64,000 bases of DNA, taken from Brachyhypopomus gauderio. Lineage: Eukaryota; Chordata; Actinopteri; Gymnotiformes; Hypopomidae. Positions 34,028 through 54,281 of this stretch are shown here, one piece after another. The notes under the pieces are model-generated. The model saw nothing but the letters and a program-made list of their open reading frames with translations, had not been told where the DNA came from and made no database searches. How positions within the stretch are numbered: position 1 is the stretch's first letter; each line of letters begins with the position of its first letter. The stretch is taken from positions 3,276,216 through 3,340,215 of the forward strand of contig NC_135220.1 of the NCBI RefSeq assembly GCF_052324685.1, given 5' to 3'. The translations under genes and the position numbers were made by a program.

Positions 34028-36033
34028 CCTTTGCACTGATTTCTGCTGATCACATCTGGGAGATTTTGAATGACAGCTTTCTGCTGGCAGCTTTTCAAAT
34101 GACTTCAACCTCAATAACTTCAACCAACCTCACCACCACAACCTCCTTACCACATGAGGATATCTGTTTGATAGAGACTTCAGAGCACTTCCATAACTAA
34201 CCCTGTTCTAGGGTGTCTGTGAGGTGTTGTAAATGTACAACCATGTCTGGTCCATTGCAGCCCATTTAGCAGTTATAGGCTCATTTTGTCACACTGTTAA
34301 GGACAAGTTCACCCAAAACTGTACTTTGGTTAATAATGCGAGGAAGTACTAGCTTCCACTCATTATTAGTTACTATGGGTTCTCTTTTGTGGAATTGACT
34401 CCATTCTCCATTCACAATCAGTTAAATGTCTGTTCATAAAATCAGAAGTAAAACTACTTTGCGTTTTGCCTACTTTTACACCTACTATGACTTTCATGTT
34501 ATTAATGCTTGGCCTACAATATTAGTACCATTATATTCAACAAATTGAAGATAAAGTGGATGTGACTGGCTGAAGGCAGCTAACCCAGATCCAACAGGAG
34601 GAAAACGAGAGCTCTGACCACCAGACCAAAGAGCAAGCTCTCTGGAATAAACTCCCAGAGTTCCCATCCATTCTTATTGACAGGTTCTCACACAGGGTAT
34701 TTATAGTTCTTAATACTTTTTAATGATTCTGTGACAGATATATACAAGGTAGACTATTCATACTTTGTATATGCTTTTAAAATACATTTAAACTAGATTT
34801 TTTGTTGATAAAGGGTGTCTTTTTCGGTTTGATTTGTATTTACGAAAAGAAAAAAAAATTGAAACAGTCTTAAGAGAGGGTAACATGTTCACTTGCTAAG
34901 CTGGAAATGTCGTTTTCACTGCATGTAACACACAACACAACACTCGGACTTTTCTGAGTCATCAGTTTAAATTTGTTCGTTTCCTACTGTAAATACGACA
35001 GTAAATAAGACATACGATAATTCCTAAACCTGCCAACGGCAACTAGGCTAAGAAAGCCTTCTGTTTCATGAGCGCGATAAACCAATGCACGAAGAAGCTG
35101 CATCGGAACTACAGGTCCCACAATTCAATGTTCACTGCTTCTGCGAATTTGTTCCTGTGTCTCTTGACCTCTTGCTCGACCGCATATGTGGGGGAATATG
35201 GAAGGTGAGGGGGTTTCTGCCTGTATCACTAGACTTTGTGAATCCCATAAATATCAGTTGGCGTGAACGATTACCGGCAACTGAACCCAGACGAAAATAG
35301 GTTTGTGGTGTTTCTCTTCACGCTTCAGACGGCGCTTGGCACTTGTTTCCAGAACTAGAAACTTTTCTCAGACGTTTCCTTCTGCTCATTACTCAGGAGT
35401 TGGCTAGAGTAAATATATATATATATATATTTACGGGGTCTCATGATTAATGGTGCGTCTTTCTTAGACCCGTCACGTTTACATGTTTTAAACATACTGG
35501 TAAGTTTTAGCCACTTCCTGTTTCCTGTTTCATTCATAATAGTTGGTTGTGCATTGATGACCATCTTCAGCTGTTAAATGCAGTTCGCTGGTTTGCGCAG
35601 TTTGAGGCAGCCAAACATACTTTCTTCCGATTAAATTTCCTCCCATCGTTGATATTAATGTGTGACAGGAGTATGCGCTGCGTCCAATAATTTCTGAATA
35701 ATAATTATTTCAGAAACGTCCTGTAAAAGCACTTCTGAAATCACCCAGTTGCGATCAGTTTCTATTACATTCATGAACGATTTTATGTAACACGTAGACA
35801 CCGGAATGGTACCATAGAAGTCAAATAGAAAGCATATAAATAAATAAAAAACCAGGTGTGGCATTTTTTTTACATGGGATTTAATTCCTCTGGTATTAGG
35901 TAGTGCAACTGCATTATTAGCTATAATTAGATATATTTGAATATTTGAAACAATGTTTAAAATCGAACCACTCTTTTCAAAGCATGTTCAATCTTTGTAC
36001 CCTAGTCTGAATGAATGCACAAGTGCACTAGTC
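34028..36033. other. Intergenic: slc25a20 3' UTR and tafazzin 5' region
   Basis: The left part probably includes the slc25a20 3' UTR. A likely untranslated first exon of tafazzin lies near 35050-35200: TATGGAAG|GTGAGG makes a good donor at about 35201, and an acceptor-like ACCCTAG at about 35999-36005 sits 29 bp before the start codon. This splicing is inference. A short (TA)n lies at about 35413-35431. Confidence 0.45.
35107..35126 (+). promoter_or_regulatory. ZNF143/SBS-like motif near tafazzin
   Basis: AACTACAGGTCCCACAATTC resembles the ACTACAATTCCCAGCATGC type of motif bound by ZNF143 at many vertebrate housekeeping promoters. It lies about 900 bp upstream of the start codon, next to the proposed first exon. 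Match judged by eye. Confidence 0.35.
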
Positions 36034-39000
36034 ATGCCCCTTGAGGTGAAATGGCCGTTCCCACAGTGCCCCCGCCTGGGCTGGAGGATATCCAGCTCAC
36101 TGGTCATGGGCATGGTGGGATCGTACAGCTACTTATGGACCAGTAAGTCCCCATTCTTCCTTTCTCACTTGACCCTCAAGTGTCTCGTGTTATCAGAATC
36201 TCGTCACATGACTACCTGCTTCTGCCTGTAGAGTATATGAACTCCTTGTCGGTGCACAACCATGACGTTTTGCTGAATTTGGTTGACGAGCGCTCTCAGG
36301 ACACGCCCCTTATCACAGTGTCCAATCACCAGTCCTGCATGGATGACCCACATATCTGGGGTAAGTAGATGTCTGAGCCTAGGTGTGTAACAGGTGTAGC
36401 AGTACAGGCACTACCTATATGGTTAGTTAATACACAGAAAACACAGACTTGTGCAGATACAACCAGACGAAGCTTCATTTCAAGAATACAGTTTAAACCC
36501 TAACTTCAGACTTTATCCTTATGGGAGGCAAAAGGACAAGCAATCCAATAGACATGCTCTTTTTTTTAGGGGTGTTGAAATTTCGGCAGCTTTGGAACTG
36601 GAGGAAGATGAGATGGTGAGTATGGACTAAACTACCTCCAGATGTAAGAGGAGGCGGTTATGTGTGCTTCACTGTGTTTATCGTATATATATAAACACCA
36701 TGTGTTTATATGTATCGTATTGTTGGCGTTTGTGTTCAGGACACCTGCTGCCTCTGACATTTGCTTCACAAGTGAACTGCACTCTGGGTTCTTCAGCAGA
36801 GGAAAGTGTGTACCTGTTGTTCGGGGTGAGCCTTGTTATAAGAGAACTCTTTACTGATCCATAACATACATATTATACAAGAACAGAATTTGTCTGTATG
36901 TATATGTATCCCTATGTCTAATATGTATGCTATTGTACGTTAAGATTAAAAGTTAGTCTAAAATAGAAGGGTGGGGATGTTACTTTCGAGAAATAAAATT
37001 ACTAGAGTGAAATATATGTGTATATACACATGAAGTATATATATTAAACATACATGAGCTACATGGGCAAGGTCAAGAGATTATTACCAAAGTTAGGGAA
37101 GTGCAAAATGAAAGCAGTGTCACAACAACAAGTAGCAGAGCACAGTGTGTACTAGTGTGCATTTATACGCTGTAAACATGGATCTGTATAGTGTAGTTCA
37201 GCACAGTTCAGAGAGCAGGAGAGTGCCTGCAGAAAGGAAACTGCTTGTACAGTCTTGTTGCAGTGGGGAGGAAAGATCTCGCATGGCGTTCTTGAGTCTG
37301 ACACTGAATGAGGATCACTCTCATCTTCCCAGTGTTGATTTTGTTAAGTTTTACACCACATGACAAGTTTTACACCACATTGACAACCTCAAGTTTCCAA
37401 TATTTCCACACATCTGTCCATTCCTGATACACCCCGTGATGGCTGTGTCATTGAAAAATATCTGCAGATGTTGAAGTCATACTTAAAAGTGTACAGATTG
37501 AGCAGGAATTGTGCTAATACAGTCTGCCTAGTATCTCCAGTGCTGCACATGTCTGAGACACACAGCTCTGCAGGCTCATGAATTGAGCTTGACCAGTGAA
37601 CTCGTCTATTATCCATAAGCTGATGGATTCATCTACTTGCCTCAGCTAAAGTTTCTTCTAGAGTGACCCACACTGTTGAATGCAGGTATACTGGCTTCAG
37701 GTTCATAGATGCCAGCACTGGGACCTCCATATGCTCAACAGACCCCTCCCCCTTCAGAGGGGCATACCCCTCAAAGTGATATTTGTACCCAGTTTTTGCT
37801 GTTGGTTGTTTTGTTTGGAAGAATTTATCCAACTATTTCCTTGGAACTCTAAAGAGAACAAGCTAACATTCATTAAGCGATCCTAAGATTTAATCATTCT
37901 ACAGCACAGGAAAGTGAATGCTGTTCTTAGTGAACAGATAAATGAGACTTTTGTCATGAAAAAGGATTTATGTAATGCTTATTAACAATTAATTATTAAG
38001 AATTTACTTATTTTTGTTTTCAGTGTTTTGCTGAAATTCACAGACTGATGATATTGTACATGAGGAATTTTGGATAAATTTATTTAAAACATTTTTTTTT
38101 TTTACTTTTTGCAACATCATGTCAGATAATAGCTGCTGAGTGAAATTCTTCTTTAAGTGATCACAGATATCATAGGACACAAAGATGTGCTTCTGATTTT
38201 AGGCGATGGAGTTTATCAGAGAGGAATGGACTTCTTGTTGGAGAGGCTCAATCAGGGTGATTGGGTTCATGTGTTTCCAGAAGGTGAGATGACTCACACA
38301 AACATATTAGAAGTTTGTGCTGAACATGCTCACAATTCAACACTTGACCATGGTTTTTTTTTTTCTTTTCTTTTTTTTTTTCTTTTTTTTAGGGAAAGTG
38401 AACATGAGTGATGAGTTCATCAGGTTAAAATGGGGTAAGGTTTATCTGTGGGCTTTCTTTACCCAATTCATATTTGAAGTGTTTAATGCTTACAAATAAA
38501 TGTGTACTCTATTTGCCACACAGGAGTTGGCCGTTTGATAGCAGAATGCTCCCTTCATCCCATAATTTTACCTCTGTGGCATGTGGGTAAGTACTTCTAC
38601 CATTTTTGACTAATGCTTTGTTGCTTCTTTATGTAATCAATGTATGAGGTAGTTTACCACACCAGCAAGTTTCCTAAAACTACAGTTGAAGTGTATGCAG
38701 AAACATTAGACATGTGAACCACAACTGCACAGTTCTTGCAAAGTTCCAATTTCAGGCAACCAGATTATGAATTATGAACTTGCCGCCCGTCTATGTAGGC
38801 TACCTAACTTTCTTTCTCAGGCAAACTTGCTACCCAAATTGGTATTACTGATTCATTACAACTCATTCTAATCTTTTTCTCCCCCCCCCTCAGGTTTCAA
38901 CGATGTCCTTCCAAATAACTCACCTTACATCCCCCGGACAGGAAAGGTGCACATACACCTTTGCAGGCCTATTAAAAATTGTACTGACCAATTGATATTT

Positions 39001-39327
39001 ACTGTCAGTGCAAGGCTTCCCTCTTTGAATGTAATTTGTCTTTTTCACAGAGAGTAACTGTCTTGGTTGGAAAACCCTTTACAGTCAAGCAGTTGGTTGA
39101 CTCGTCGAGAGCCGAAAACAAAAGCTCGGTATTACCCTTCAGCCCAGATCTACTGTAGAGATGGCAGTGCTTCAGTGGAGCCAACACTGTCAAGGTTTTA
39201 ACCATGCCTCTGTTCTTACCACTAGATGGAAATAAGGAAAGCAGTGACAGACTTCATTCAGACTGAGTTCCGCAGTTTGAAATCCCAGGCAGAAGCTCTT
39301 CATCAGAAGATGCAGTCCAGTGGTTGA
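36034..39327 (+). CDS. tafazzin: Tafazzin, cardiolipin-remodelling transacylase
   Basis: A membrane-associated mitochondrial transacylase that remodels cardiolipin acyl chains; loss causes Barth syndrome in humans. Ten coding exons: 36034-36142, 36232-36360, 36570-36615, 36740-36825, 38203-38283, 38393-38434, 38524-38586, 38894-38946, 39051-39128 and 39226-39327; 789 bp, 262 aa, equal to the human isoform lacking exon 5. All are GT-AG and in phase. The acyltransferase HX4D motif is NHQSCMDD, with H69 and D74 as in human. FPEGKVNMS and LPLWHVG follow as further conserved blocks. Start: the frame is open upstream to another ATG at 35953, but the conserved N-terminus [10 protein letters not shown] begins at 36034. 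Intron 4 (1.38 kb) holds a dead LINE fragment and nothing like human exon 5. Confidence 0.96.
37140..37840 (-). mobile_element. Decayed LINE reverse transcriptase in tafazzin intron 4
   Basis: On the minus strand, 37420-37560 reads [11 protein letters not shown]... and then YFSMTQ; in an overlapping frame, 37435-37475 reads [11 protein letters not shown]. The last corresponds to the catalytic F-A-D-D-T block of LINE reverse transcriptase with its first aspartate changed, so the copy is inactive. Flanking parts (37630-37830 and 37140-37370) look like further pieces of the same element. Clade cannot be set by eye; the LYT and ADDTA spacing resembles Rex1/Babar. Confidence 0.6.
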
Positions 39328-40130
39328 TCTGTCAAGGATCCCTTGTTTCAGGGTATACTGAATGTGGACAGGAAGACACCCTCATAATGCATAACTGCCT
39401 CAACAGAACTATGCCCAGCCATGTACTTGTGCAGTATGGCTCCGCCCAGCCAAAAGGAAACAGTCGATTAACTCCTGTGGATTTACTGGATTTTGTGAGT
39501 GCATGAGTTCTTATGCGTTTCAGTCCATCCTGGTAAGTGCTTCGTCAATCCAGGATGTTTAGACCTGTATTCCAGGCCTGGGTAGCAAAGATTCTGGAGA
39601 AAAATCTTTGTTTTCTTGATCATGGGAACAATCTTCAAGATTTTGTAGTGGCCTGAAAAATATTTTTGAGAAAAGTGAGTAAACCATTTTATATTGGTTT
39701 TAAATGTTTTAGCACTAATTTGCACGTTTTCAATGATTGTAAGAAGATGCATTTCAGACTGAAAAAGGTTAAACTTATTGCATTTACTGAAGTTGTTTCT
39801 CTAACTTGAATCCATTAAAATGGCTGTAATATTTGGCACAAGTCTGAATCAGAAGTAAATAGCTTTAAAGCAGTTACTTTTGAACATTTAGTGTTGATTC
39901 AATAAAAATTGTTGAATGTTTTTTTTTTACAGAGCAAAATCACCTATTTAATCTGAATATTATATTTTCTTAAAAGATTATTAATGCAAATCCTTGCTGT
40001 TTCTTATTCATTAGTTGCTTTAGTACATAATTGTGTTCAGAGTCAAACGCAAAAAGCGAGTAGTCCGTTGAACTTCAATCACATTACCAGAAATTTCAAT
40101 TTGTTTTGCTTGCAATATAGAGGAAAGCTT
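39328..40130. other. tafazzin 3' flank
   Basis: AT-rich. An AATAAA occurs at about 39900 and may be the poly(A) signal of tafazzin. No further gene. Confidence 0.45.
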
Positions 40131-41523
40131 CACTGTAAGCCCGGATAAGTTGAGTTTACTTAAAAATATAAAGAGTTGCCGGTTGCCTTAAAAATTTAAG
40201 TAATGTACAATGAAAACTTAAGTTGGTATTACTTAAAACAAAGTTGTTTTGCCTAAAGGGATAAGTTGAGTTTACAAAAAAATGTAAGTAATGTGAAATG
40301 AAAATGTAAGTCAGTATTACCTAAAATATTTAAGTTGGTTTGCATCAAGGGTACAATGATTGAACTTTTCTGTACTTGTTATCCTAATCGCTTTACCCAT
40401 TAATTCTACTTACATTTACGGCATTTGGCAGACGCCCTTATCCAGAGCGACTTACATTTTTATCTCATTTTTATACAAGTGAGCAATTGAGGGTTAAGGG
40501 CCTTGCTCAGGGGCACCCACGACCCTCCGGTCACAAGACCAGTTCCTAACCACCAGACCATCATGACTGACTACTAGTATCTTGAGTTCAAGAAATAAAA
40601 TATTGATTTATATTTTATATTCTTTTTTACTTTGATTACAAATATTTAGTGAAAAAGAAAGACAAAATACTTTGTCTTATTTCTGTTCAGTATTTACTTA
40701 AAATTACTTATACATTACAGTAATTTACATTAACCACTACTTAGACACTGAGAAAATGACTTCTCTAAACTACCACTGGTATACTAAAGACATTCTGACT
40801 AGTAAGTAAAAGAGAACATGCTCATGAATTGTAGGCCATAATGTGGACACCACAAACAGCACACGAGCAAAAACAAACACAGAAACATGGAGTTTCACAC
40901 TACAAGCTGATTTTTTAAAGTCTGAAGGTTGGGTGGCAGTTCACGACAATGTTGAGCATTACTTGCTGCATGAAGCAGAAAGTGTTTTTCATGCCCTTAG
41001 GGTAGACCAGGTGAAGGGCATAGATGAGACCGAAAAGAAGACAGACGGCCTGGGGTAGATTGGCCAAGTTTTCCATCACCAAAATTCTATAGCCTATGGT
41101 TCACTTGTTGCAAAAGCCGTGAGAATATCTGTCAACAAATAAGGTTAATGTTAAAAGAAAACACAGCTCGTAAACAGCCTAGGCTACCGAATAAAACGCA
41201 GCAGGTTAAAAAATCGGCCGCATTGGTTAAAACAAACTGCAACTCGGACTTGTGTTTTGCCTATAGCCTATGTGTCTGCCTGGCCTGACTACAAACAGCA
41301 AGCTAACAAAATGGCGGAAAAGTGTTCAACAATAAAGTATTTAAGTTGATCAGTTGAAAAATATTTAATTTTCAGTTCATTAAACTTAAAATTGTTAGTA
41401 AATTTCAGTGTGTGCAAATATGAGTACAATATACCTAGATTTCATAGGTATGCAATAAAACTTAAATATGTATGTACATTGAAATTAAGCAGTTGAGTAG
41501 ATATAAAATTCGGGTTTACAGTG
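40131..41523. mobile_element. Non-autonomous CACTA (EnSpm)-like DNA element
   Basis: The left end CACTGTAAGCCCGGAT is an inverted match to the right end ATTCGGGTTTACAGTG (14 of 16). CACTG termini and repeated sub-terminal AAGTTGAGTTTAC/TTAAGTTG motifs are typical of CACTA elements. A TT dinucleotide lies on both sides as a possible 2-bp target duplication. The 1.39 kb interior has no transposase. It contains a second copy of a dispersed repeat (40412-40570), so the insertion is nested. The classification is inference. Confidence 0.6.
40412..40570 (+). mobile_element. Dispersed SINE- or MITE-like repeat, copy 2
   Basis: Same order as the copy at 5452-5640: TACATTTACGGCATTTGGCA, TATCCAGAGCGACTTACAT, TTGAGGGTTAAG, CTTGCTCAGGGGCACC, GGTCACAAGACCAGTT, CATGACTGA. 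It lacks about 25 bases present in copy 1 after GGGGCACC. Confidence 0.8.
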
Positions 41524-41769
41524 TTCTAGCCTGTTATTTGCACTCTGCCAATGTTGTAAAACATTTTTAGGAAAATAATTGCAATAAAAAAATTTTAGAA
41601 AATAACTACATAAAAAAAAAACAAAAATTAGAACACATTATTTATTGGTAGGTACATTGAAATAAATGATTAATGCACAAAAAATCCCAGGTTTATTTAA
41701 GAAAATGAAGCGGTCACGTGGTCTGTTGCCGTGGAGAAGGTTCTTCTCGCGCGCGTCACCGAGCTCAAG
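41524..41769 (+). promoter_or_regulatory. atp6ap1 proximal promoter
   Basis: Only 246 bp separate the end of the CACTA-like element from the start codon. The last 60 bp are CpG-rich (CTCGCGCGCGTCACCG) and carry the E-box described separately. No TATA box at a usual distance. Confidence 0.55.
41713..41722 (+). promoter_or_regulatory. CLEAR-like E-box, candidate TFEB/TFE3 site
   Basis: GTCACGTGGT matches 8 of 10 positions of the CLEAR consensus GTCACGTGAC, including the whole CACGTG core, 50 bp before the start codon of a V-ATPase subunit gene. V-ATPase genes, ATP6AP1 among them, belong to the TFEB lysosomal network in mammals. Confidence 0.55.
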
Positions 41770-46503
<4,734 letters not shown>

Positions 46504-48940
46504 GGCGAGGCGGGCCCGTTCCTGCTCGGACACTCCCCCACCCGCTCCCCAATCCCCCCAGTGCTTATTTCCCTGGGTCCGCTCAGCTCAGGATACTTTA
46601 GCACCTCTGGTGACTGTGTGGTTTTGATGATCTGTGTCCGCGTGGTTCTTTGTTTCACTGCTATAAGAGCCTCCCCATTCTGTCCCACTGTCTGTCAGTG
46701 CATTCCTGGTTTGTGTGCTACTTTAGATTTCTTAATCTTTATTTTGATTCAGTGTTACTGGAGTATTGAGTTAACTCACTGTGTTTACATTCTCTCTCTC
46801 TCAAGACAGGGTCTTTATTTTAATTCCAAGTGGACGCAAACATTTTGAACTGATATCATTCCACCTTATTTTGTCATCCTGTCTGTATTTTCTTATGAAA
46901 AAATCAAATTTAGCAGCAGACGTTTCATCCATCCAACCGAATACTAGCGTACTGTGTTTTATAATATGTCAGTTAAAAAAAAACATAAACCATAGCCAAG
47001 AACAAAAGACGGGTACTCCGGAGCTGTAGCTAGTCCAGGCACCACCACTAGGGGTCAGCAGGGGGTCACTGAAAATTGTGAGCTGAACCACTACATGTAA
47101 TAAGTTGTTAGCAGCCAAGGTGATACATAAAATGGAATAGGAAAAGGGATACCAAGTGCAATAAGTTTCACACGAGCAAAGGGATTTATTAAATATACAT
47201 GACATTGGCTGCGTTGCCTAAACTCCGTGTCTAATGATCGATCAGACAAATTTGAAATCTTTGAATTTTTTTGAAACAAGTATAAAATGAAGTCTGTGTA
47301 TTTACAAGTGGAACCTGTGGTTTTGAAAATTTGTATATATGATGAGCTTAATATTGTTGTTTAGTAGCTAGATGAAGTCTTATTTATTTGTGGCTGTGGG
47401 CATTTGCTGTGTGATCCTGAAACATTTCCTTTAGTCAATGTGAAGTTGTGCAGACGTTTTTCTCCAGTGTCCGTTATCCGCAGAGCAGAAGCCGACTGAG
47501 TTTATCGCTAAGGGTTCTGGGGCATTTTAGTACTGCGGCCTTCCAGCAGGTCCTGCGACCTCCATGTGCGCCGAATATTCATGACGGTGATTTGAAGATC
47601 AGGAAATCTGTGCAGATCTGTGTTGAAATCTGCTTTATGTAAATGCACCCTGTCTCTTGTTGCACTGTATCATCTCGTAGCTGAGGGGAAAAAAATTAGA
47701 TATTATAATAAATGTGATGTTTGGTTGACTGAAATTAAGATATTATAATAAATGTGATGTTTGGTTGACTGAAATTAAGATATTATAATAAATGTCATGT
47801 TTTTTTGTTGTCATTTGACATGGTACGATGAAAAAAAAATTAATATAAAGAAAATAAATATCCAATATTGTATATGATTGCACAGCACAAGTGACCATGA
47901 ACAACCTTGGATAAAATGACATTGTATGACTTATTTCAGTGGTAAATAAACACATGGAAAAATACAAATCAAATGCTATATCCTTTGAAGAAGGTTTACC
48001 AGCAACGTATTTAGTATAACATACGAATTAAATGTAGTCAAACTTAGTCGGCCACGTTTAATTCGGAAGTTATACTTAAAACACTGATGTTGAAGCTTCT
48101 TCCAATAAATCAAGGTCTTGTGTAGGTCAGAGCTTAGCTGACAGGAATAAATCCAAAATACTCCCGTTTCTGTTGTATTCTTGTAGCATGTCGTCATGAC
48201 GAGGATCAAGTGCTGTTGCTCTATTGTAATCTGGCTTGTTTTCTTGCATTGATTCAGACTGGAGAGTCTCACTGTATACTTACTGTATAGAATAAGCCAT
48301 TATAATTATAGAATGACATGTAACTGGTTTTCTACATGTGTAAATCTGAGTTTGAATGTTAGGAGCCAACGCTACCAGTGAAGACGAAGTGGTTGTTAAT
48401 GGTCAGTGTGGCTGCTCGTTGCAGAGTTGTGGTCCGTGGCTGTAAGAGACTGGACTGGGTCTCTGGCTGGGTCCACACTTAAACTCCTCCTGCTTCAAGC
48501 TGTCCCCGCGCTGGAGCCGGTCCTTCTCCGTCCCCTGTCTCTGTCTCTCACGTCCTGTCTCTGTCTCCTGCGTGATATATGATGCAGAGCTACGTCCGGG
48601 AAGCCCCAGACAGCGTGGCTGTACCAAGGCTCAGAGCATTCCTCTCTTTAGCTGAACAATTCTCATTTAGTCACAGAACTATGACTGCTGCAACTCCAGA
48701 TACGCAAAAACTACGACTATGCAGAATGTGTAAACTGCTATGTCCCTACAGTAAAGAACGGATAAGGTATGAGGTAATGGTCCTGAGACCATTATGTCAA
48801 GATTTAAATCCAATCTCAAATATCATGTTGGGATTGCAAAATATTTCAAATTTGTTTACATATTTAGCTGCTATGAGAGTTAAATGTACCTGCCTGTGGG
48901 AGAGAGATAGGGAGTAAAATGTTTTAGGTATTTCATCAAG
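46504..48940. other. atp6ap1 3' UTR and flank
   Basis: The first 1.2-1.3 kb is probably the 3' UTR, ending in the repeated poly(A) signal units at 47698-47800. Beyond that no gene is seen. Confidence 0.5.
47698..47800 (+). repeat. 40-bp tandem repeat carrying AATAAA and GU-rich element
   Basis: Two full units and a partial third. AATAAA lies at 47707, 47747 and 47787, each followed within 5-15 bases by TGTGATGTTTGGTTG (TGTCATG in the third). In orientation and position it suits the end of the atp6ap1 transcript. Confidence 0.85.
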
Positions 48941-48941
48941 G

Positions 48942-48943
48942 TG

Positions 48944-49007
<64 letters not shown>
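48942..49007. repeat. (GT)n microsatellite
   Basis: About 32 units. Confidence 0.95.
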
Positions 49008-51572
<2,565 letters not shown>

Positions 51573-51585
51573 ATTTTAATGTTCA

Positions 51586-51709
51586 TGGTTGTGGTAGAGG
51601 ATATGGGAGTGGCTGGTGTGTCAGTGGAGGACACTCAGGACAGGGCCAGATGGAGGTGTTTGATCTGCTGTGGCGACCCCTAAACAGGAATTGCCGAAAG
51701 AAGAAGAAG
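51586..51709 (+). mobile_element. Short non-LTR retroposon with 13-bp target duplication
   Basis: The 3' end GATCTGCTGTGGCGACCCCT followed by GCCGAAAGAAGAAGAAG is a familiar terminus of a non-LTR retroelement family in fish genomes. The direct repeat ATTTTAATGTTCA is found on both sides (51573-51585 and 51710-51722), perfect over 13 bp. The insertion is severely 5' truncated, about 124 bp. The intact target duplication implies a fairly recent event. Confidence 0.85.
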
Positions 51710-51722
51710 ATTTTAATGTTCA

Positions 51723-53741
<2,019 letters not shown>

Positions 53742-53869
53742 GTGTGCCTATAAATGGCGTCTAATAAAACATAATACATAATAATGTTTTGTTCTGGAAA
53801 TGTATTTTATTATTTTCCTAAATTAAGTAGTAGAAAAATCCTTGGCTAACTTCAGAGAGGTTCCCCTCT

Positions 53870-54281
53870 TGTTGCTTTTTAGTAACGTGTTTAAACGTCT
53901 GCTGGTAGCCCCGCCCACTATTTCCACTGCCGCTGACCTACGTAAATATAGTAACGTGGATTTACGAAGTCTGTTTGACGGAACGGAAAACTTCAGCAGC
54001 TTTTATCTGCTTCTGTAGATCACGATAAGTGGTTATAAGTGGTTTGATATATAAAACTGTTCATAAAGAAGATTTACTAAACAAATGGACTAGTATTCTA
54101 GAACTGAGTCGCTCCCGCGAAAACGTCATGAGATCCAGAAAGAAAACTCGTGCGGATTTAAAAAATATCATTTTGAAACTTTTGTTTCTGTATTCTTTAG
54201 CGTACTGTACTATTTAATATAGGAAACAACAGCACGGAAAGTCGTTGGGATGATTTATGAATTTCGGGGGATTATACTAAA
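53870..54281 (+). promoter_or_regulatory. dusp7 proximal promoter and 5' leader
   Basis: Contains AGCCCCGCCCAC, a GC-box, at about 53907 and TATATAAAA at about 54048, a possible TATA box 230 bp before the start codon. TTACGTAAA-like palindromic CGTAA sites (about 53939-53966) could bind CREB/ATF-type factors. An in-frame TGA lies just before the start. Read by eye only. Confidence 0.4.

Noticed and set aside
35953-36033. In-frame ATG upstream of tafazzin
   Set aside because: The conserved N-terminus starts at 36034 ([10 protein letters not shown]); the added 27 residues have no counterpart in the family and an acceptor-like site lies between.
36826-38202. Search for a counterpart of human tafazzin exon 5
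   Set aside because: No in-phase exon resembling it in this intron, which is occupied by a dead LINE fragment; the 262-aa form is complete without it.
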